DNA of 64,000 nucleotides, taken from assembly GCA_030549335.1 (NCBI GenBank), contig CM060196.1:13097501-13161500 (forward strand), written 5' to 3'. The position numbers and the translations under genes were made by a program. Positions 33,544 through 46,107 of this stretch are shown piece after piece. The notes below the pieces were generated by a model that was not told where the DNA came from, did no database searches, and saw nothing but the letters and a program-made list of their open reading frames with translations. Source of the stretch: Pontederia crassipes (Eukaryota > Streptophyta > Magnoliopsida > Commelinales > Pontederiaceae). How positions within the stretch are numbered: position 1 is the stretch's first letter; every line of letters begins with the position of its first letter.

Positions 33544-33888
33544 TTAACTATTACAGGGAAGTTGTGCACTTGCAGCTTCAATCTGTGTGCTGAGAAATTA
33601 TAAATCTTGACATTGACTTTGAAACTTCCTTTCGAGTGAGGTCACTTCATGCCTTTGAAACTTCCTTCACAGCAACTTAGTCCATGAGTCATTAGATTTC
33701 CACTTCGGATTTCTGCTATCCTATGATATCTATGTTCTAGACCCTCGCATCACACATTTCAATCCGCATCACATGTAAATACTTCAAATGAATGGATTCA
33801 TCTTTAGAGGCAAGACCCACACAAGTGATCAATGAATGGTTACGAAAAATCAATAGGATGATAGAAGCCAATTTAGTTGAAGATGAAG
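33544..33888. other. Spacer with a short open stretch
   Basis: From an ATG at 33791 a frame reads MDSSLEARPTQVINEWLRKI and continues to DEVTHIDRAYVI before TGA at 33917. It looks more protein-like than its surroundings but has no family that I recognise. It runs into the first unit of the tandem array, where only its last part is repeated. Confidence 0.3.
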
Positions 33889-36786
33889 TTACCCATATTG
33901 ATCGTGCTTATGTGATATGACACTATTATGTGGCATATCCTTTCAACTCTCGAAATTGGCGGTGTTAAGAATATTTCATAATTCAGAATTTATTTTTAAG
34001 AACATTTGATGGTTTGGCATGCTCTAGCTACTCGGTGATTACTCTCAAATTTGATGCTTCAAATTTGTATGCTACCAAATTGGGATGATCTTAGTGAAGA
34101 TCAAGATTGTTAAGATATCGATCTAAATATTAAGATCTTACGATTTTCGATCGATTTTATATAAGCTCTTCGTCTTGACAACCTTGATGAAGACCAAAAT
34201 GTGATGCGGTGATTATTGATGATGTTGTACATAATTGAGAAGTGAGAAAATATGTCACACAATCTATTTGATTGACGTTGATTCATTTAAGTCTCTCGAT
34301 GAGCCACGGGACAAGCCATTTAACATTCATTCTGCACAATGATAATAACAATGCATTGATGCATCTATAGTCATGCACCTGCACAATGATAATAACCATC
34401 TTTCAAGCAAATAACGATGAATGACTTGCTGCTGCACAATGTTAATAAACTATACATGTATTCATTAAACATTGGCAGGTGCTTCAGTAGCAAATTTGGT
34501 GCTCTATGAGAATATTCTCCAGCTAACATTGGCACGATCAAAAGATCCACAAAATTCAACCAAAAAGCTAAAAGCCAATGCACATAATAGATAATAGCAT
34601 AATAATATAACATGAAGAAAGCATAATAATACAACATCTTGTACGAAAATTGAATTATATAGATCGATGTATCATACGATACAACATTAATTAAATTGTT
34701 TCTATATATTTATTTATTCCCAAATGAATAATGAAAATTTCAAGAGTCTTCATGCTACGTACAACCTACACCTACGTACCTTTGTCATCGCCACTGTGGC
34801 ATGTCCAATCTCTCTTCCACTACAAGAAAATTGCCATTTTTTGACGGGCAATTTCCGACGGTTTGAAATCCATCGTAATTTACGACGGATTTTACGGTGG
34901 TTCCATTTCCGACGGATTTTTCAACGGTTACGATCGTCGGAAAAGAAAATAATAAATTATATAATTTGTTATATTATTATTTTATTTTTCGACGATTAAG
35001 AACGTCGATATTTCCGACAGATACCCATCCGTCGTAATTTGCCCATATTGATCGTGTTTATGTGATATGACACTATTATGTGGCATATCCTTTCAACTCT
35101 CTAAACTGGCGGTGTTAAGAATATTTCATAATTCAGAATTTATTTTTAAGAACATTTGATGGTTTGGCATGCTCTAGCTACTCGGTGATTACTCTCAAAT
35201 TTGATGCTTCAAATTTGTATGCTACCAAATTGGGATGATCTTAGTGAAGATCAAGATTATTAAGATATCGATCTAAATCTTAAGATCTTACGATTTTCGA
35301 TCTTATGACCTCCTCCGATTTTATATAAGCTCTTCGTCTTGACAACCTTGATGAAGACCAAAATGTGATGCGGTGATTATTGATGATGTTGTACATAATT
35401 GAGAAGTGAGAAAATATGTCACACAATCTATTTGATTGCCGTTGATTCATTTAAGTCTCTCGATGAGCCACGGGACAAGCCATTTAACATTCATTCTGCA
35501 CAATGATAATAACAATGCATTGATGCATCTATAGTCATGCACCTGCACAATGATAATAACCATCTTTCAAGCTAATAATGATGAATGACTTGCTGCTGCA
35601 CAATGTTAATAAACTATACATGTATTCATTAAACATTGGCAGGTGCTTCAGTAGCAAATTTGGTGCTCTATGAGAATATTCTCCAGCTAACATTGGCACG
35701 ATCAAAAGATCCACAAAATTAACCAAAAAGCTAAAAGCCAAAGCACATAATAGATAATAGCATAATAATATAACATGAAGAAAGCATAATAATACAACAT
35801 CTTGTACGAAAATGGAATTATATATAGATCGATGTATCATACGATACAACATTAATTAAATTGTTTCTATATATTTATTTATTCCCAAATGAATAATGAA
35901 AATTTCAAGAGTCTTCATGCTACGTACAACCTACACCTACATACCTTTGTCATCGCCACGGTGGCATGTCCAATCTCTCTCCCACTACAAGAAAATTGCC
36001 ATTTTTTTACGGGCGATTTCCGACGGTTTGAAATCCGTCGTAATTTATGACGGATTTTACGACGGTTCCATTTCCGACGGATTTTCCGACGATTACGATC
36101 GTCGGAAACGAAAATAATAAATTATATAATTTATTATATTATTATTTTATTTTTCGATGGTTAGAAACGTCGATATTTCCGACGGATAACCATCCGTCGT
36201 AATTTGCACATATTGATCGTGTTTATGTGATATTACACTATTATGTGGCATATCCTTTCAAATCTCGAAACTGGCGGTGTTAAGAATATTTCATAATTCA
36301 GAATTTATTTTTAAGAACATTTGGTGGTTTGGCATGCTCTAGCTACTCGGTGATTACTCTCAAATTTGATGCTTCAAATTTGTATGCTACCAAATTGGGA
36401 TGATCTTAGTGAAGATCAAGATTGTTAAGATATCGATCTAAATCTTAAGATCTTACGATTTTCGATCTTACGACCTCCTCCGATTTTATATAAGCTCTTC
36501 GTCTTGACAACCTTGATGAAGACCAAAATGTGATGCGGTGATTATTGATGATGTTGTACATAATTGAGAAGTGAGAAAATATGTCACACAATCTATTTGA
36601 TTGCCGTTGATTCATTTAAGTCTCTCGATGAGCCACGGGACAAGCCATTTAACATTCATTCTGCACAATGATGATAACAATGCATTGATGCATCTATAGT
36701 CATGCACCTGCACAATGATAATAACCATCTTTCAAGCTAATAACGATGAATGACTTGCTGCTGCACAATGTTAATAAACTATACAA
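33889..36786 (+). repeat. Tandem array, about 1.16-kb unit, 2.5 copies, carrying CACTA 5' ends
   Basis: Units start with CCCATATTGATCGTG at 33890, 35042 and (as CACATATTG) 36208. Each full unit has about 930 bp of common DNA followed by a CACTA 5' end (CACTACAAGAAAATTGCC at 34818 and 35983) with its TTCCGACGG repeats. The third unit stops at 36786 and runs into a CACTA 3' region. Units are nearly identical. Unit 1 lacks about 15 bp (TTATGACCTCCTCCG) present in units 2 and 3. Confidence 0.85.
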
Positions 36787-37338
36787 TCTCGGGTGTCCGG
36801 ATCGGCCGCCGGGCGGCCTGGCCAGATCAGGCCCGGGCATTCGGATCCGCCCGCCCGTAGGCCGATCCAACATCTGCCGCTGGCCGCTGGCGGCCGAATC
36901 TGGCCGCCGGTCGGCTATTTTTTTAAATTATAAAAATTCTTTGCGACGGTTTTGACTGCCGAAACTTCGGCGGTCGCCCGACGGCCGCCGAGATTTTTGG
37001 CGGTAGCAACCACCAATATTTGCGGCGGTCAACGAAACCGTAGAAAACTTCGGCGGTCACGACCGCCGGAGTTTTCGACGGTTTTTTCGACCGCCGGTAT
37101 ATCCGGCGGTCGTGACCCTCCGAAATTTTGACGGTTGGTCGACCACCGCAAATATCGGCGGTCACGACCGTCGGAAATCCATCGAAATTTCCGGTGGTTC
37201 CTTCCAAACCGTCGGAAATTGATTTGCGAAGATTGTTTTTCGGACGTCCCGGTTTCCGTCGAAAAAACTGTCGGAAATAGTTTTTGGGGAAATTACAAAC
37301 GGTTTTGACCGTTGGTAATCCCCAGTTTTCTTGTAGTG
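35983..37338 (+). mobile_element. Complete non-autonomous CACTA element
   Basis: It starts CACTACAAGAAAATTG and ends with the inverse (CAGTTTTCTTGTAGTG), and is flanked by TCC on both sides (35980-35982 and 37339-37341), the 3-bp TSD of CACTA elements. The 5' zone has repeats of TTCCGACGG and CGTCGTAATTT, the 3' zone (36790-37320) repeats of GACCGCCG and TTTCGGCGG. The core is the third partial unit of the tandem array. No transposase is encoded. Confidence 0.8.
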
Positions 37339-37340
37339 TC

Positions 37341-37580
37341 CATCCAGTTTAAGGATCATAATATATCAAAATATCCCATGGAAATAAATATTGAAATATG
37401 CAGAGGTGGTGCAAGCTGTTTAATTGGCTATGATACGAACAATCGTGAAACAAAAAAGTTCTCCATCCAGTTTAAGATCATAAAATATCAAAATACCCCA
37501 TGGAAATAAATATTAAAATATGCAGCAGTGGTGCACAAGAGGCTGGCTATGGTAGGGACAATCGTGGAACAAAAAAATTT
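37341..37580 (+). repeat. Tandem duplication, about 122 bp, two copies
   Basis: CCATCCAGTTTAAG starts at 37340 and 37463. Both units go on through ATCCCATGGAAATAAATATT (ACCCCATGG in unit 2), ATATGCAG and GTGGTGCA. The first unit begins exactly at the CACTA target site. Confidence 0.8.
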
Positions 37581-38872
37581 GATTCCAAAATGTTCTCATA
37601 GGTTGGCAGAATTTAAGTAGAACTTGTTCAAGTTTTCTCAAACAACATACGTGATAGGAATTTTGAAAAGTTCTGCCCAAGTTCTCGTTATGTAACTTTG
37701 ATCAGAATTTTTGACCAAAAGTTCTTGTCGAAACTATCTTTTCAGCCGTCACTTTTTTTTTCTTTTTTTTCAACTTCCTAACTTTATTTACTTTTTAAAT
37801 TATTTTGTAATGTAAGTATATATTATTTAGTTATTTATTAATATATTATTAGTTATCTTATAAATAATTTATTTAATGTTATTAGTTAAAAATTATAAAA
37901 TATTAGTTCTAATAATTAATAAATATTTATTAATTAAATTGTTCAATTATTTTTATAAAAAATATTATACTTAGATTTTAAGATTTATGTAAATGATAAT
38001 ATTAATAACATTTAAAAGATTTAATCACAATAAATAAAAATAATATTAATAATATAATTTTTACATAAATTATAATATTAGTTATATATTTTTATTTACT
38101 ATAATTTTATACCTCCTAAAATAATAAATCATATTCTTAATTCTTATTTTTTATCCAAACACTCACTAAAACTTATTTATCAAATCAATTTTTTGAATCC
38201 TCATCATTATATTTTTTATCCAAATACCAACCCAAACTTTTCTATCAAATCGATTAGTTCTCGAGAACTAACTTTATCTCAAAATTTCCATACCAAAATG
38301 GGAGCAAAAAAAGATTTAGGGAAAGATAAGAACATTTCTATCTCTACTTTATGTTATTCCTACAATCATTAAAAGTTAATTCCACACAATGTTCAAAATA
38401 TTGTTTGGATGAAAAAGTAGAAAAATGAGTTAATTCTTATTTTGTTCCTCTACCAAACAGTCCCACGAAAAAGAGCTCGGGAGTAACGAGCACCTCGGGG
38501 CGTATAAGTGATTCTTCCAAATTTTACGTAGTTATTTAGATGAAGTGGAAGGTAAGTTAACATGATAGGAAAAATAAATATAGTATTATTTGGTGAATGT
38601 TTGAATAAAAATAAGTATTATAAATATAATTTTATTAATTAATAAAAATAAATGTATAAATTATATTTAACAATGTTTTAATGGAAAAGGTAATAAATAA
38701 TATTCTATTAATTTTTTTATAATAAATAATTTATATATGATTAATAAATTATTTATGTAAGAAAGGTAAAAAAGAAAAAAATATTAAAAGAAAAAAATTA
38801 AAAACGAAAAAAAAGATTGAAATACCGCTAGTTCCATTAAAATGGAGATGAAACTAAGGCCGCATTATATTG
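37581..38872. other. AT-rich intergenic DNA
   Basis: Contains long AT runs (37790-38120 and 38560-38820) with TTATTTATTAATATATTATT style words. No gene, RNA or element end is recognised. Confidence 0.4.
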
Positions 38873-38880
38873 ATTTCACC

Positions 38881-39639
38881 CATGGTTGTTTGGACCGGAC
38901 CGGACCGGCCGGTCCGATCGGTCCAACCGTCGACCGCCACTTGAGACGGGTTTGATTCGATCCTAAAACCGGACTGACATTTGAACCGTTTTGAACCGGT
39001 CAAAACCGGATAAAACCGCTGAACCGCCGGTTTTAGGGCAACCGGCCGGTTCAAATATTTGAAAATATTGAAAAAATGTGAGTCTACTAAGTTTTGAACC
39101 CATGACCTCTTAAACAACTTAATGTGTACATTCCACTATGCTATGTTTATTCATTTGCATACTAAGTTATTTTATATTATACAATAGTTATCATCACTCA
39201 TTTATCAAATTATTTTTTTAATAAGAAAATTTATAATATTTTTAAATGTCAAATATTAAATATGAAAAAATTAGTTACCTAATTAAATTAAAAAATAGAA
39301 ACTACAATAATCTTTCTAGTTTAAGTAAATATTAATAGTTGAATTTGAGAAATATGAATTTGTAAATTATAATTGAATACATTAAAATCACATAAAACTC
39401 ATATCAATAGTTAAATATGTCACATTTGATTTCTTAACTTTAATTAAAATGATTTAACCATATGTACTTTGATATAAAAATATATTAATTATTGATAAGA
39501 ATATATAAGTATTATAATTTATCTTTTTATATTATTTTATTAATGTTCGGTTCGACCGTCCGGATTAACCGGTTCGACCGGTCTAACCTAACCCGGAGAC
39601 CTATCCGGGTCGACGTCCGGTCCGGGTCTTACAACCTTG
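38881..39639. mobile_element. Non-autonomous hAT element
   Basis: The 759-bp element has ends CATGGTTGTTTGGACCGGAC and the inverse of CAAGGTTGTAAGACCCGGAC, and a perfect 8-bp TSD ATTTCACC (38873-38880 and 39640-39647). Subterminal zones repeat CCGGTTCAAA and GGACCGG words in both orientations around an AT-rich core. No transposase is present. Confidence 0.88.
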
Positions 39640-39647
39640 ATTTCACC

Positions 39648-40915
39648 TCATTTGATGCATCCTTATTCTACCTCAAATTTCAGTATGCATCGAATCATGC
39701 CCCGAATTGACGAGGAACCAACACATTTTTTCCCGGTCAAAATTCATCGGTGTTAAAAAATATTAGCACTTGACTAATTCGATATTCGAATGAGAATTAT
39801 ATAAATAAATAATGACAAAAATGATGATTCTAATAATCATACTTCAGACTATTAGTATTTAATAATTTCATGAATCAACAAAAAGGACCACAGAAGTTTC
39901 TAATTTTTTTAAATTATTTCAATATGATAGAGGATATTTTTTCTACTTTGTTCGAATCAATCTATTTTTTAATTATAAGCTGTTTAAAAATAAGTGCTTT
40001 ATCTTTTCAAAGATTTATTTATCTGACAAAGGAGAAAATTTTTTAAAATGATTTCAGTCCTGCCAAACACCTATAACTTGATTAATAAAAAATAATAATA
40101 CATTAAAGTGTTGATAAGCGCGTATTTAAATTCTAAAACTAATTTTAGAGTATTAGATATGTTTAAATAAGGACGCCCCTCCATATCTTCACTATCGTTG
40201 GATCTTAAATGAATGATTAGATTTAAATGGGCGCGGTTCAAAATAAAATAGACGATCGATTCATTTGGGTTTGACAAAAAAAATCGATTTTTACTGGTAA
40301 ACTCGTCTTCCCCCTTTCTCCTCCTCCGTCTGGCGACCACCGACAAGAATCTTAGTGGCAGTGAGCAACGACAAGAGTCATCTACGTCGATCGAGCAAGG
40401 GCAATGGGCAACGGCCAAGATCTATCATTGACGTCAAATGAGCAGTGGCACGCAGCTGCAGCAGGCGAGGAAGGATTTCAGCCATCATTCGATCGAGCAA
40501 CGGCAGTCGCAGCCAGTGGTGGAGCCGAAAAGAATTTATAGTGGGTTCACCAATTACTAGATAATAAAATATTTTTTTAAATTATGTCCTTCAAATATTA
40601 TTCTATGCTTCTAAATTCATTTTTATTTTAGCAAAATGCAAAAAAATAACAAGAATCTCTATTCCAAATTCTATAAATAAAAAATTTATAACTAATTAAA
40701 TTAATTAATTAAACTAAAAATTATAAATAGCATTTTTTAAAAATAATGTGTATTCAATAAGTCATATCTCATTAAAAACTTTGACGATAACCAAGCAATC
40801 TCATATTAAATAACTATAATAAAAACTAATGATGTTTTAATATAAAAACATGTGATTATTCTTTTTAACAAATTGACTCGTTGTGGTTTTCATTTTAAAT
40901 AACTTTAATAAATGC

Positions 40916-40917
<2 letters not shown>
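39648..40917. other. Intergenic DNA
   Basis: AT-rich DNA with a GC-richer patch at 40310-40545 (words around GATCGAGCAACGG and GCGAGGAAGGA) that resembles 50920-51060 in style. No gene is recognised. Confidence 0.4.

Positions 40918-40994
<77 letters not shown>
40918..40994. repeat. TAA microsatellite
   Basis: About 25 uninterrupted TAA units in 77 bp. Such long perfect tracts are usually polymorphic in length. Confidence 0.97.
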
Positions 40995-41508
40995 TTTTAC
41001 CCAGATAAAAGATATGAAGTTAAATTAAATATAAGTTTTATAGAATGATGTTAATGAAATTCTCATACGAAATTTAAATTTAAAAAAATATATTTAAAGA
41101 AACCTAAAATGTAATAAAAGAAAGAACATTATATAAGCACTAAGAATAAAATGTCATGAGAATAAAAAAAAATTATAAAATCATATATAATAATAAATTG
41201 GGGATAAAATAATATATAATAATTTGCAAATGTAGCAAGTCAAAAAAGGAATAAATAGAGAAAATTTGCATGACAAAATATAAATAGCCATTGGAAGGAG
41301 AATATTATTGGTTAATATGGTGATGGGCTTTAATTTGATTTGTTAACACTTGGATGAAGTTTTATTCGTGGAGAACAAAAAAATGCCAATAGAGGAGGAT
41401 CGAGCCTGCTACCTATAGAGAGTCATCCAAGGATTGGGCCACCACACCATGTTTTGAGATTTGTTAATTATAACTACTCAATTCTATTTGTTCAGTGCTT
41501 GCACGTGC
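40995..41508. other. AT-rich spacer before the LARD element
   Basis: No gene recognised. Confidence 0.4.
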
Positions 41509-42084
41509 ATTTTCCTGCGCGGCACCGGTGCCGCTCAACTTATAGCTCTCGGCCGCTCAGTTATCCGCCCTTAGGGCATTTATCTTGTAAGATCATCCTT
41601 GTGAATGGCCAAGTAGGTGACATTTCCGTAGGGTACGTCTTTTGCATCTTCAATATGTAATAAGACTCCTATACCTACGGCACACTAGAAAGAGTTCACT
41701 AGTGCCTTCTGAGGCTCAATTGTATGTTATGTTTCATCATATTTAATACAAGTAAACTTTCCTTTAATTCTAATGTCATGGCCTTGAGCGTGGGGTGGCA
41801 ACCCACATCGGTGTCCCGTCGTGACGTCCCGTGGTCCCTTAGTCGCCCCTTCGAACTTTAAGCGCCCAAGCGCCTGCATTGGTGCCGCAACGCGCTAATG
41901 TCATGGTCCCATGACGAGTAGTCCAACACTCTAGTCATGTCCGTGATTGAATGTCTACAAGAGTGACCTCGGCATAGTCATCTCGACCATAAAACTTCCG
42001 CTGCAAACTCAAAACAAGCTTGGTTAGGTGTCTATCCGCCTAGTCGCCGCATGTGGTCTAGTGTCCGAGAATGACCCCGTGACA
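41509..42084 (+). repeat. 5' LTR of the LARD-like element
   Basis: Shares GGCACCGGTGCCGCTCAACTT, CGCCCTTAGGGCATTTATCTT, GAGCGTGGGGTGGCAACCC and GTGGTCTAGTGTCCGAGAATG with the 3' LTR and ends GTGACA. Its first about 60 bp are shortened compared with the 3' LTR, so the start is approximate. Confidence 0.8.
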
Positions 42085-42086
42085 AG

Positions 42087-42098
42087 GGGTATCAGAGC
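42087..42098 (+). other. Primer-binding site, initiator tRNA-Met
   Basis: GGGTATCAGAGC matches TGGTATCAGAGC at 11 of 12 positions, two bases after the LTR. Confidence 0.75.
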
Positions 42099-42274
42099 AG
42101 TTCTTCCTGCTCGGATTACCCAGCGACGATGACTCGCTTGTGTTGTCACAATGTGCCTTGGCGTAAGAAATGTGCTTCCGCTCAAAAACTCCATCATGCC
42201 CAGGCGCACTGGTACCATGGTCTTCGATCGTGGACGCCAACGAGGAATGCATGGCAAGCTTCCTCGTCGCACGC

Positions 42275-43636
42275 TGATAATTGAGTATTTATGCATTAAT
42301 AGTGGTATAATTATCAACTTATTAAAGTTATATTTTTATTATTGGACTATATATGTTGAAGATTTTGAAGTTTACACCATTTCTTTACATGTTTCAGGAA
42401 CTTCCGAACATCGACGAAAAGGCCCAGAAACACCAGAAAGTAAGTACAATACGGCCAGACCGTATTATCAGTGTGTCAACCGTATTATCCGCGTGTATCA
42501 GTGTGTCAACCGTATTGGACGTCTCCAGGCCGTATTTCACTCGCACAAAAAATAACGATCCGACCATATTGAAGGAGAATAGACCATATCAAACAAATTC
42601 AGACCGTATTACACTCGCAATGGAAAATACGACTTGCCCGTGTTGGAGGTATGGTGCCCATATTGAAGCGACTTGAACCGTATCGTCTTCAGGAAATTAC
42701 GATCAGACCGTAGCGCATTTGACCAGGCCGTATTTTATCGACTTCGATCGTATTGGGCTGATTTTTGAAGTATTTTGGGCCTTTTTGTGTAACCCTAATT
42801 TAGGGGGACTATAAAAGGAATTTGTGAAGACGAAAATAGGGGTCCGAACTTTGTTTTTAAGAAGATCAAGACGGCTGGGATGAATGCATTTTCTTTCTCT
42901 GCACTTCTGTACTTTTCTTAGACAAAATATCATTTTCTTTTCATGAACTCTTACGTTTCAATGATGATTTCTTTCTCTATGCGTGGCTAAACTTATTTTC
43001 TCGGGTTTGATGAAACCTAAGGTTGATCTTTAAGGAATATTTTTATTGGATCTGATGTGTTCTTTGTCTTTCATATGCTTCATGTAATGCTTATATTAGA
43101 TTGGCCACCTAGTTAAGCGACCGAAGATTTTCTTGATTACGAAAATATATCATCAAGATTAGTTCAAATGAATGACATGAAATGTATTGTTTCTTAGAAA
43201 TAAGGATAATCATTTTACTTATGAATCTTGGCTTATAATGCAATTAAAATAATTTAAATGACCACGGAAGTAGGCGTTTATTATTTTAATTAGAATTGTG
43301 TTTGCCTGAAAAGGAGATGCATGACTTTTGAAGATTGAATAGAACACTTATGATTTTATTATCTCTAAATTTCCTATGATCAATACCCTAGGTGGATTCA
43401 AAACTCGAGAACTTTTATTCTCATTTATTTCTCATAATCAATTCTCATTCTTTCTCGTCATTTTCTGAACTCATTTCGACATTTCATTTTTATTTAGATT
43501 TTATTATTATTTCAACTCTTTCAAACCGTTTGGATATCAATTATAATCATATAATTCTAATACTTGAACTCTTCCTTGTGGGATGATATTTTATATACTA
43601 CGACCTTGACTCCGTATACTTGTGGGAGAATCGTCA
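42275..43636 (+). repeat. 5' LTR of the Athila-like element
   Basis: 1362 bp. It carries many CCGTAT words (42450-42735), then a TATA box CTATAAAAGG at 42809-42818. It is 31 bp longer than the 3' LTR, explained by a tandem copy of the stretch around TCAGTGTGTCAACCGTATT. Confidence 0.92.
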
Positions 43637-43642
43637 AGTTTT

Positions 43643-43660
43643 TTGCGCCGTTGCCGGGGA
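43643..43660 (+). other. Primer-binding site, tRNA-Asp type
   Basis: TTGCGCCGTTGCCGGGGA differs by one base from the TGGCGCCGTTGCCGGGGA site of Athila-type plant elements, which fits the 3' end of tRNA-Asp. Confidence 0.75.
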
Positions 43661-43744
43661 AGATTGTCAATATTATAATTTTGATTTTATTTGTTAATCT
43701 AGACAAAAAAATTTCTTTTCTTTTTGTGTATGCACCGCAGAAAC

Positions 43745-46021
43745 ATGGCACTTGAACCATATATTCCTGAAATTGAAAAACAGTGCCGAGCAAATCGAAG
43801 AGCAAGAAGAGAACAACAAATGGCCAACAATCAGAATAGAATTCTAAACATGGAAGAAGGCCAACAACAATAGCAGCAGATAGAGGAAGTTGAACCTCCA
43901 ATGAGGGATCTAACTAGAAGGTCTTATAGAGGCACCACCCCGAGTATTGTGGGCCCGAGGATTGCTGCAAATAATTTTGAACTGAAGTCTGGGCTCATTC
44001 AGATGGTGCAATTGAATCAATTTAGAGGGGAATGCAATGAAGATCCTCTATCTCATATCAATCATTTCCTGTAAATGTGTGCCACTATCAAAATGAATGG
44101 CGTTGAAGAAGATGCCATTAAGATGAAGCTTTTTCCATTCTCTCTCAGGGATGAAGCACAAGACTAGTTAGACTCGCAACCTCCGGGAGCGTTCAACACA
44201 TGAGATGAGTTATTCCAAGCTTTTATCAAGAGATTCTTTCCTCCAGAAAAATTTAACAAACTGAGGAATGAAATCACTTGTTTCAAGCAAAAAGAAAATG
44301 AATATCTAAGCAATGCATGGAAGAGATTCAAGAAATTACAAAGGCAGTGCCCACATCATGCAGTACCTGCTTGGCTCTTGATAGAGACCTTCCACAATGG
44401 TCTCTCTCCTAGTTTAAATTTTAACATTGATTCAGCAGCGGCAGGTGGTTCCATCATGAACCTTCCTTACTCATAAGCTTGTAATTTGTTGGATCAGTTG
44501 GCTATGAATGATGAAGAAAGACCATCAAGAGCAGCATATGTTAGAGACCACGAAGGATACAGAGAATTGAGTGCTAAGGTGGATTCTCTAGTGCAGTTGG
44601 TGGCAAGTATGAATACATCACAACCTATTTGTAACAATTGTGGAGGACCTCACAATATCCTGAATTGCATGCACCATGACCAAGCCAATGTCATGGCAAA
44701 TACAAACACGAAAAACAATCCATATGCCACTACATATAATTCAGGATGGAGGAATCATCCCAATTTCTCTTGGAGAAATCAAACCGAGCCATCTCAGCAA
44801 GCAAGGCCACCACTTCCTGGAATTCTACCTCGACTACATTATCAAGCTCCATATCAACCACCGTTTCAGCAATAACTCCAGTATCAACAACCACCCCCAC
44901 AACCTCAGGTGGAAAAGAAATAATCTTGAGAGCTTACAATTGAAAAATTGGCGAATGCAACAAATGACAAATTTGAAAAGATTGAGAAAGGGATGGAGCA
45001 ACTAATCACATCGAATAGGAACTTAGAGTATCAAGTGGGGCAAATAGCTAGCTCCATAAATTCCAGAGAAGAGGGTAGCCTTCCGAGCAAGACTTAAGTG
45101 AACCCTCACGAGCATTGCAATGCAGTGGAATTGAGAAGTGGCAAAGCATTGGAGACACTTTTATAGAAAACTATAGACAAAGGAAAACAAGTTGTGGAGG
45201 ACAACATTACAGAGCCACTAGAGCCTCCTTATAAGCCTCCACCACCATATGTGCCACCAATTCCATTCCCTCAAAGGCTCCAAAAGCTCAAGATGGATAA
45301 AAAATTTGAAAAGTTTGTAAAATTATTTAAACAACTGCATATAAATATTCCTTTTGCAGATGCCATTGCTCAGATTCCTACATATGCAAAGTTTTTTAGG
45401 GAGATTATGTCAAAGAAAAGGGCTCTTGAGGAATATGAAACCATTTCTTTGACAGAGGAGTGTAGTACAGTGATACAAAGAAAGTTGCCACCAAAGCTGA
45501 GGGACCCTGGTAGCTTCTCAATCCCTTGTATTATTGGTCATCTGAACATTGACAAAGCTTTGTGTGATTTAGGTGCAAGTGTATCTCTGATGCCCCTTTC
45601 TATTTACAAGAGATTAGGATTGAACGAATTGAAGCCTACTACTATCTCACTACAATGGGCTGATCGTTCAATCACCTATCCAATGGGAGTTGTAGAAAAT
45701 GTACTGCTGAAGGTGGATAAGTTCTTTATACCAGTAAACTTCATTGTCTTAGACATAGAGGAGGATGGAGAAATGGCCATAATCTTGGGAAAACCATTTT
45801 TGGCTACTGTTGGTGCCGTCATTGATGTCAAGAATGGAAAGTTGACCTTCACCATTGGAGAAGAAAAAGTGGAGTTTGACCTTTCACAATCTCCCAAATT
45901 TCGAACTCCTACTAATCAAATTTTCTTTGTAGATTACATTGATGAGAAGGAGCAAAAAGTGTTGCGAGACTTGCCACAGAAGAACACATTCGAACGCCCA
46001 TTGATGACTAAGGAGATATAA
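43745..46021 (+). pseudogene. Athila-like gag-protease reading frame with nonsense codons
   Basis: One frame runs from ATG 43745 to TAA 46021 without a frameshift. Gag has a Retrotrans_gag domain (about 44000-44420, with LKSGLIQMVQLNQFRG and FIKRFFPPEKF) and a zinc-finger-like CNNCGGPHNILNC near 44630. A linker with the usual CNAVELRSGK word follows (45119). The aspartic protease domain (about 45480-45880) has active-site DLGASVSLMP at about 45568 and a second-lobe IILGKPFLA near 45780. Gag packages the RNA and protease processes it. Stops at 43871, 44072, 44165, 44201, 44474 and 44873, and more to 45098, break the gag part. The protease part (45194-46021) is open. Confidence 0.85.
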
Positions 46022-46107
46022 TGTCATTTATAATGTGGTCAGAAAAATCTGAAAATTTTTTTTGTTGACCCTAAGTTCCTAATTATTGCTTGAGGACAAG
46101 CAAAGTT

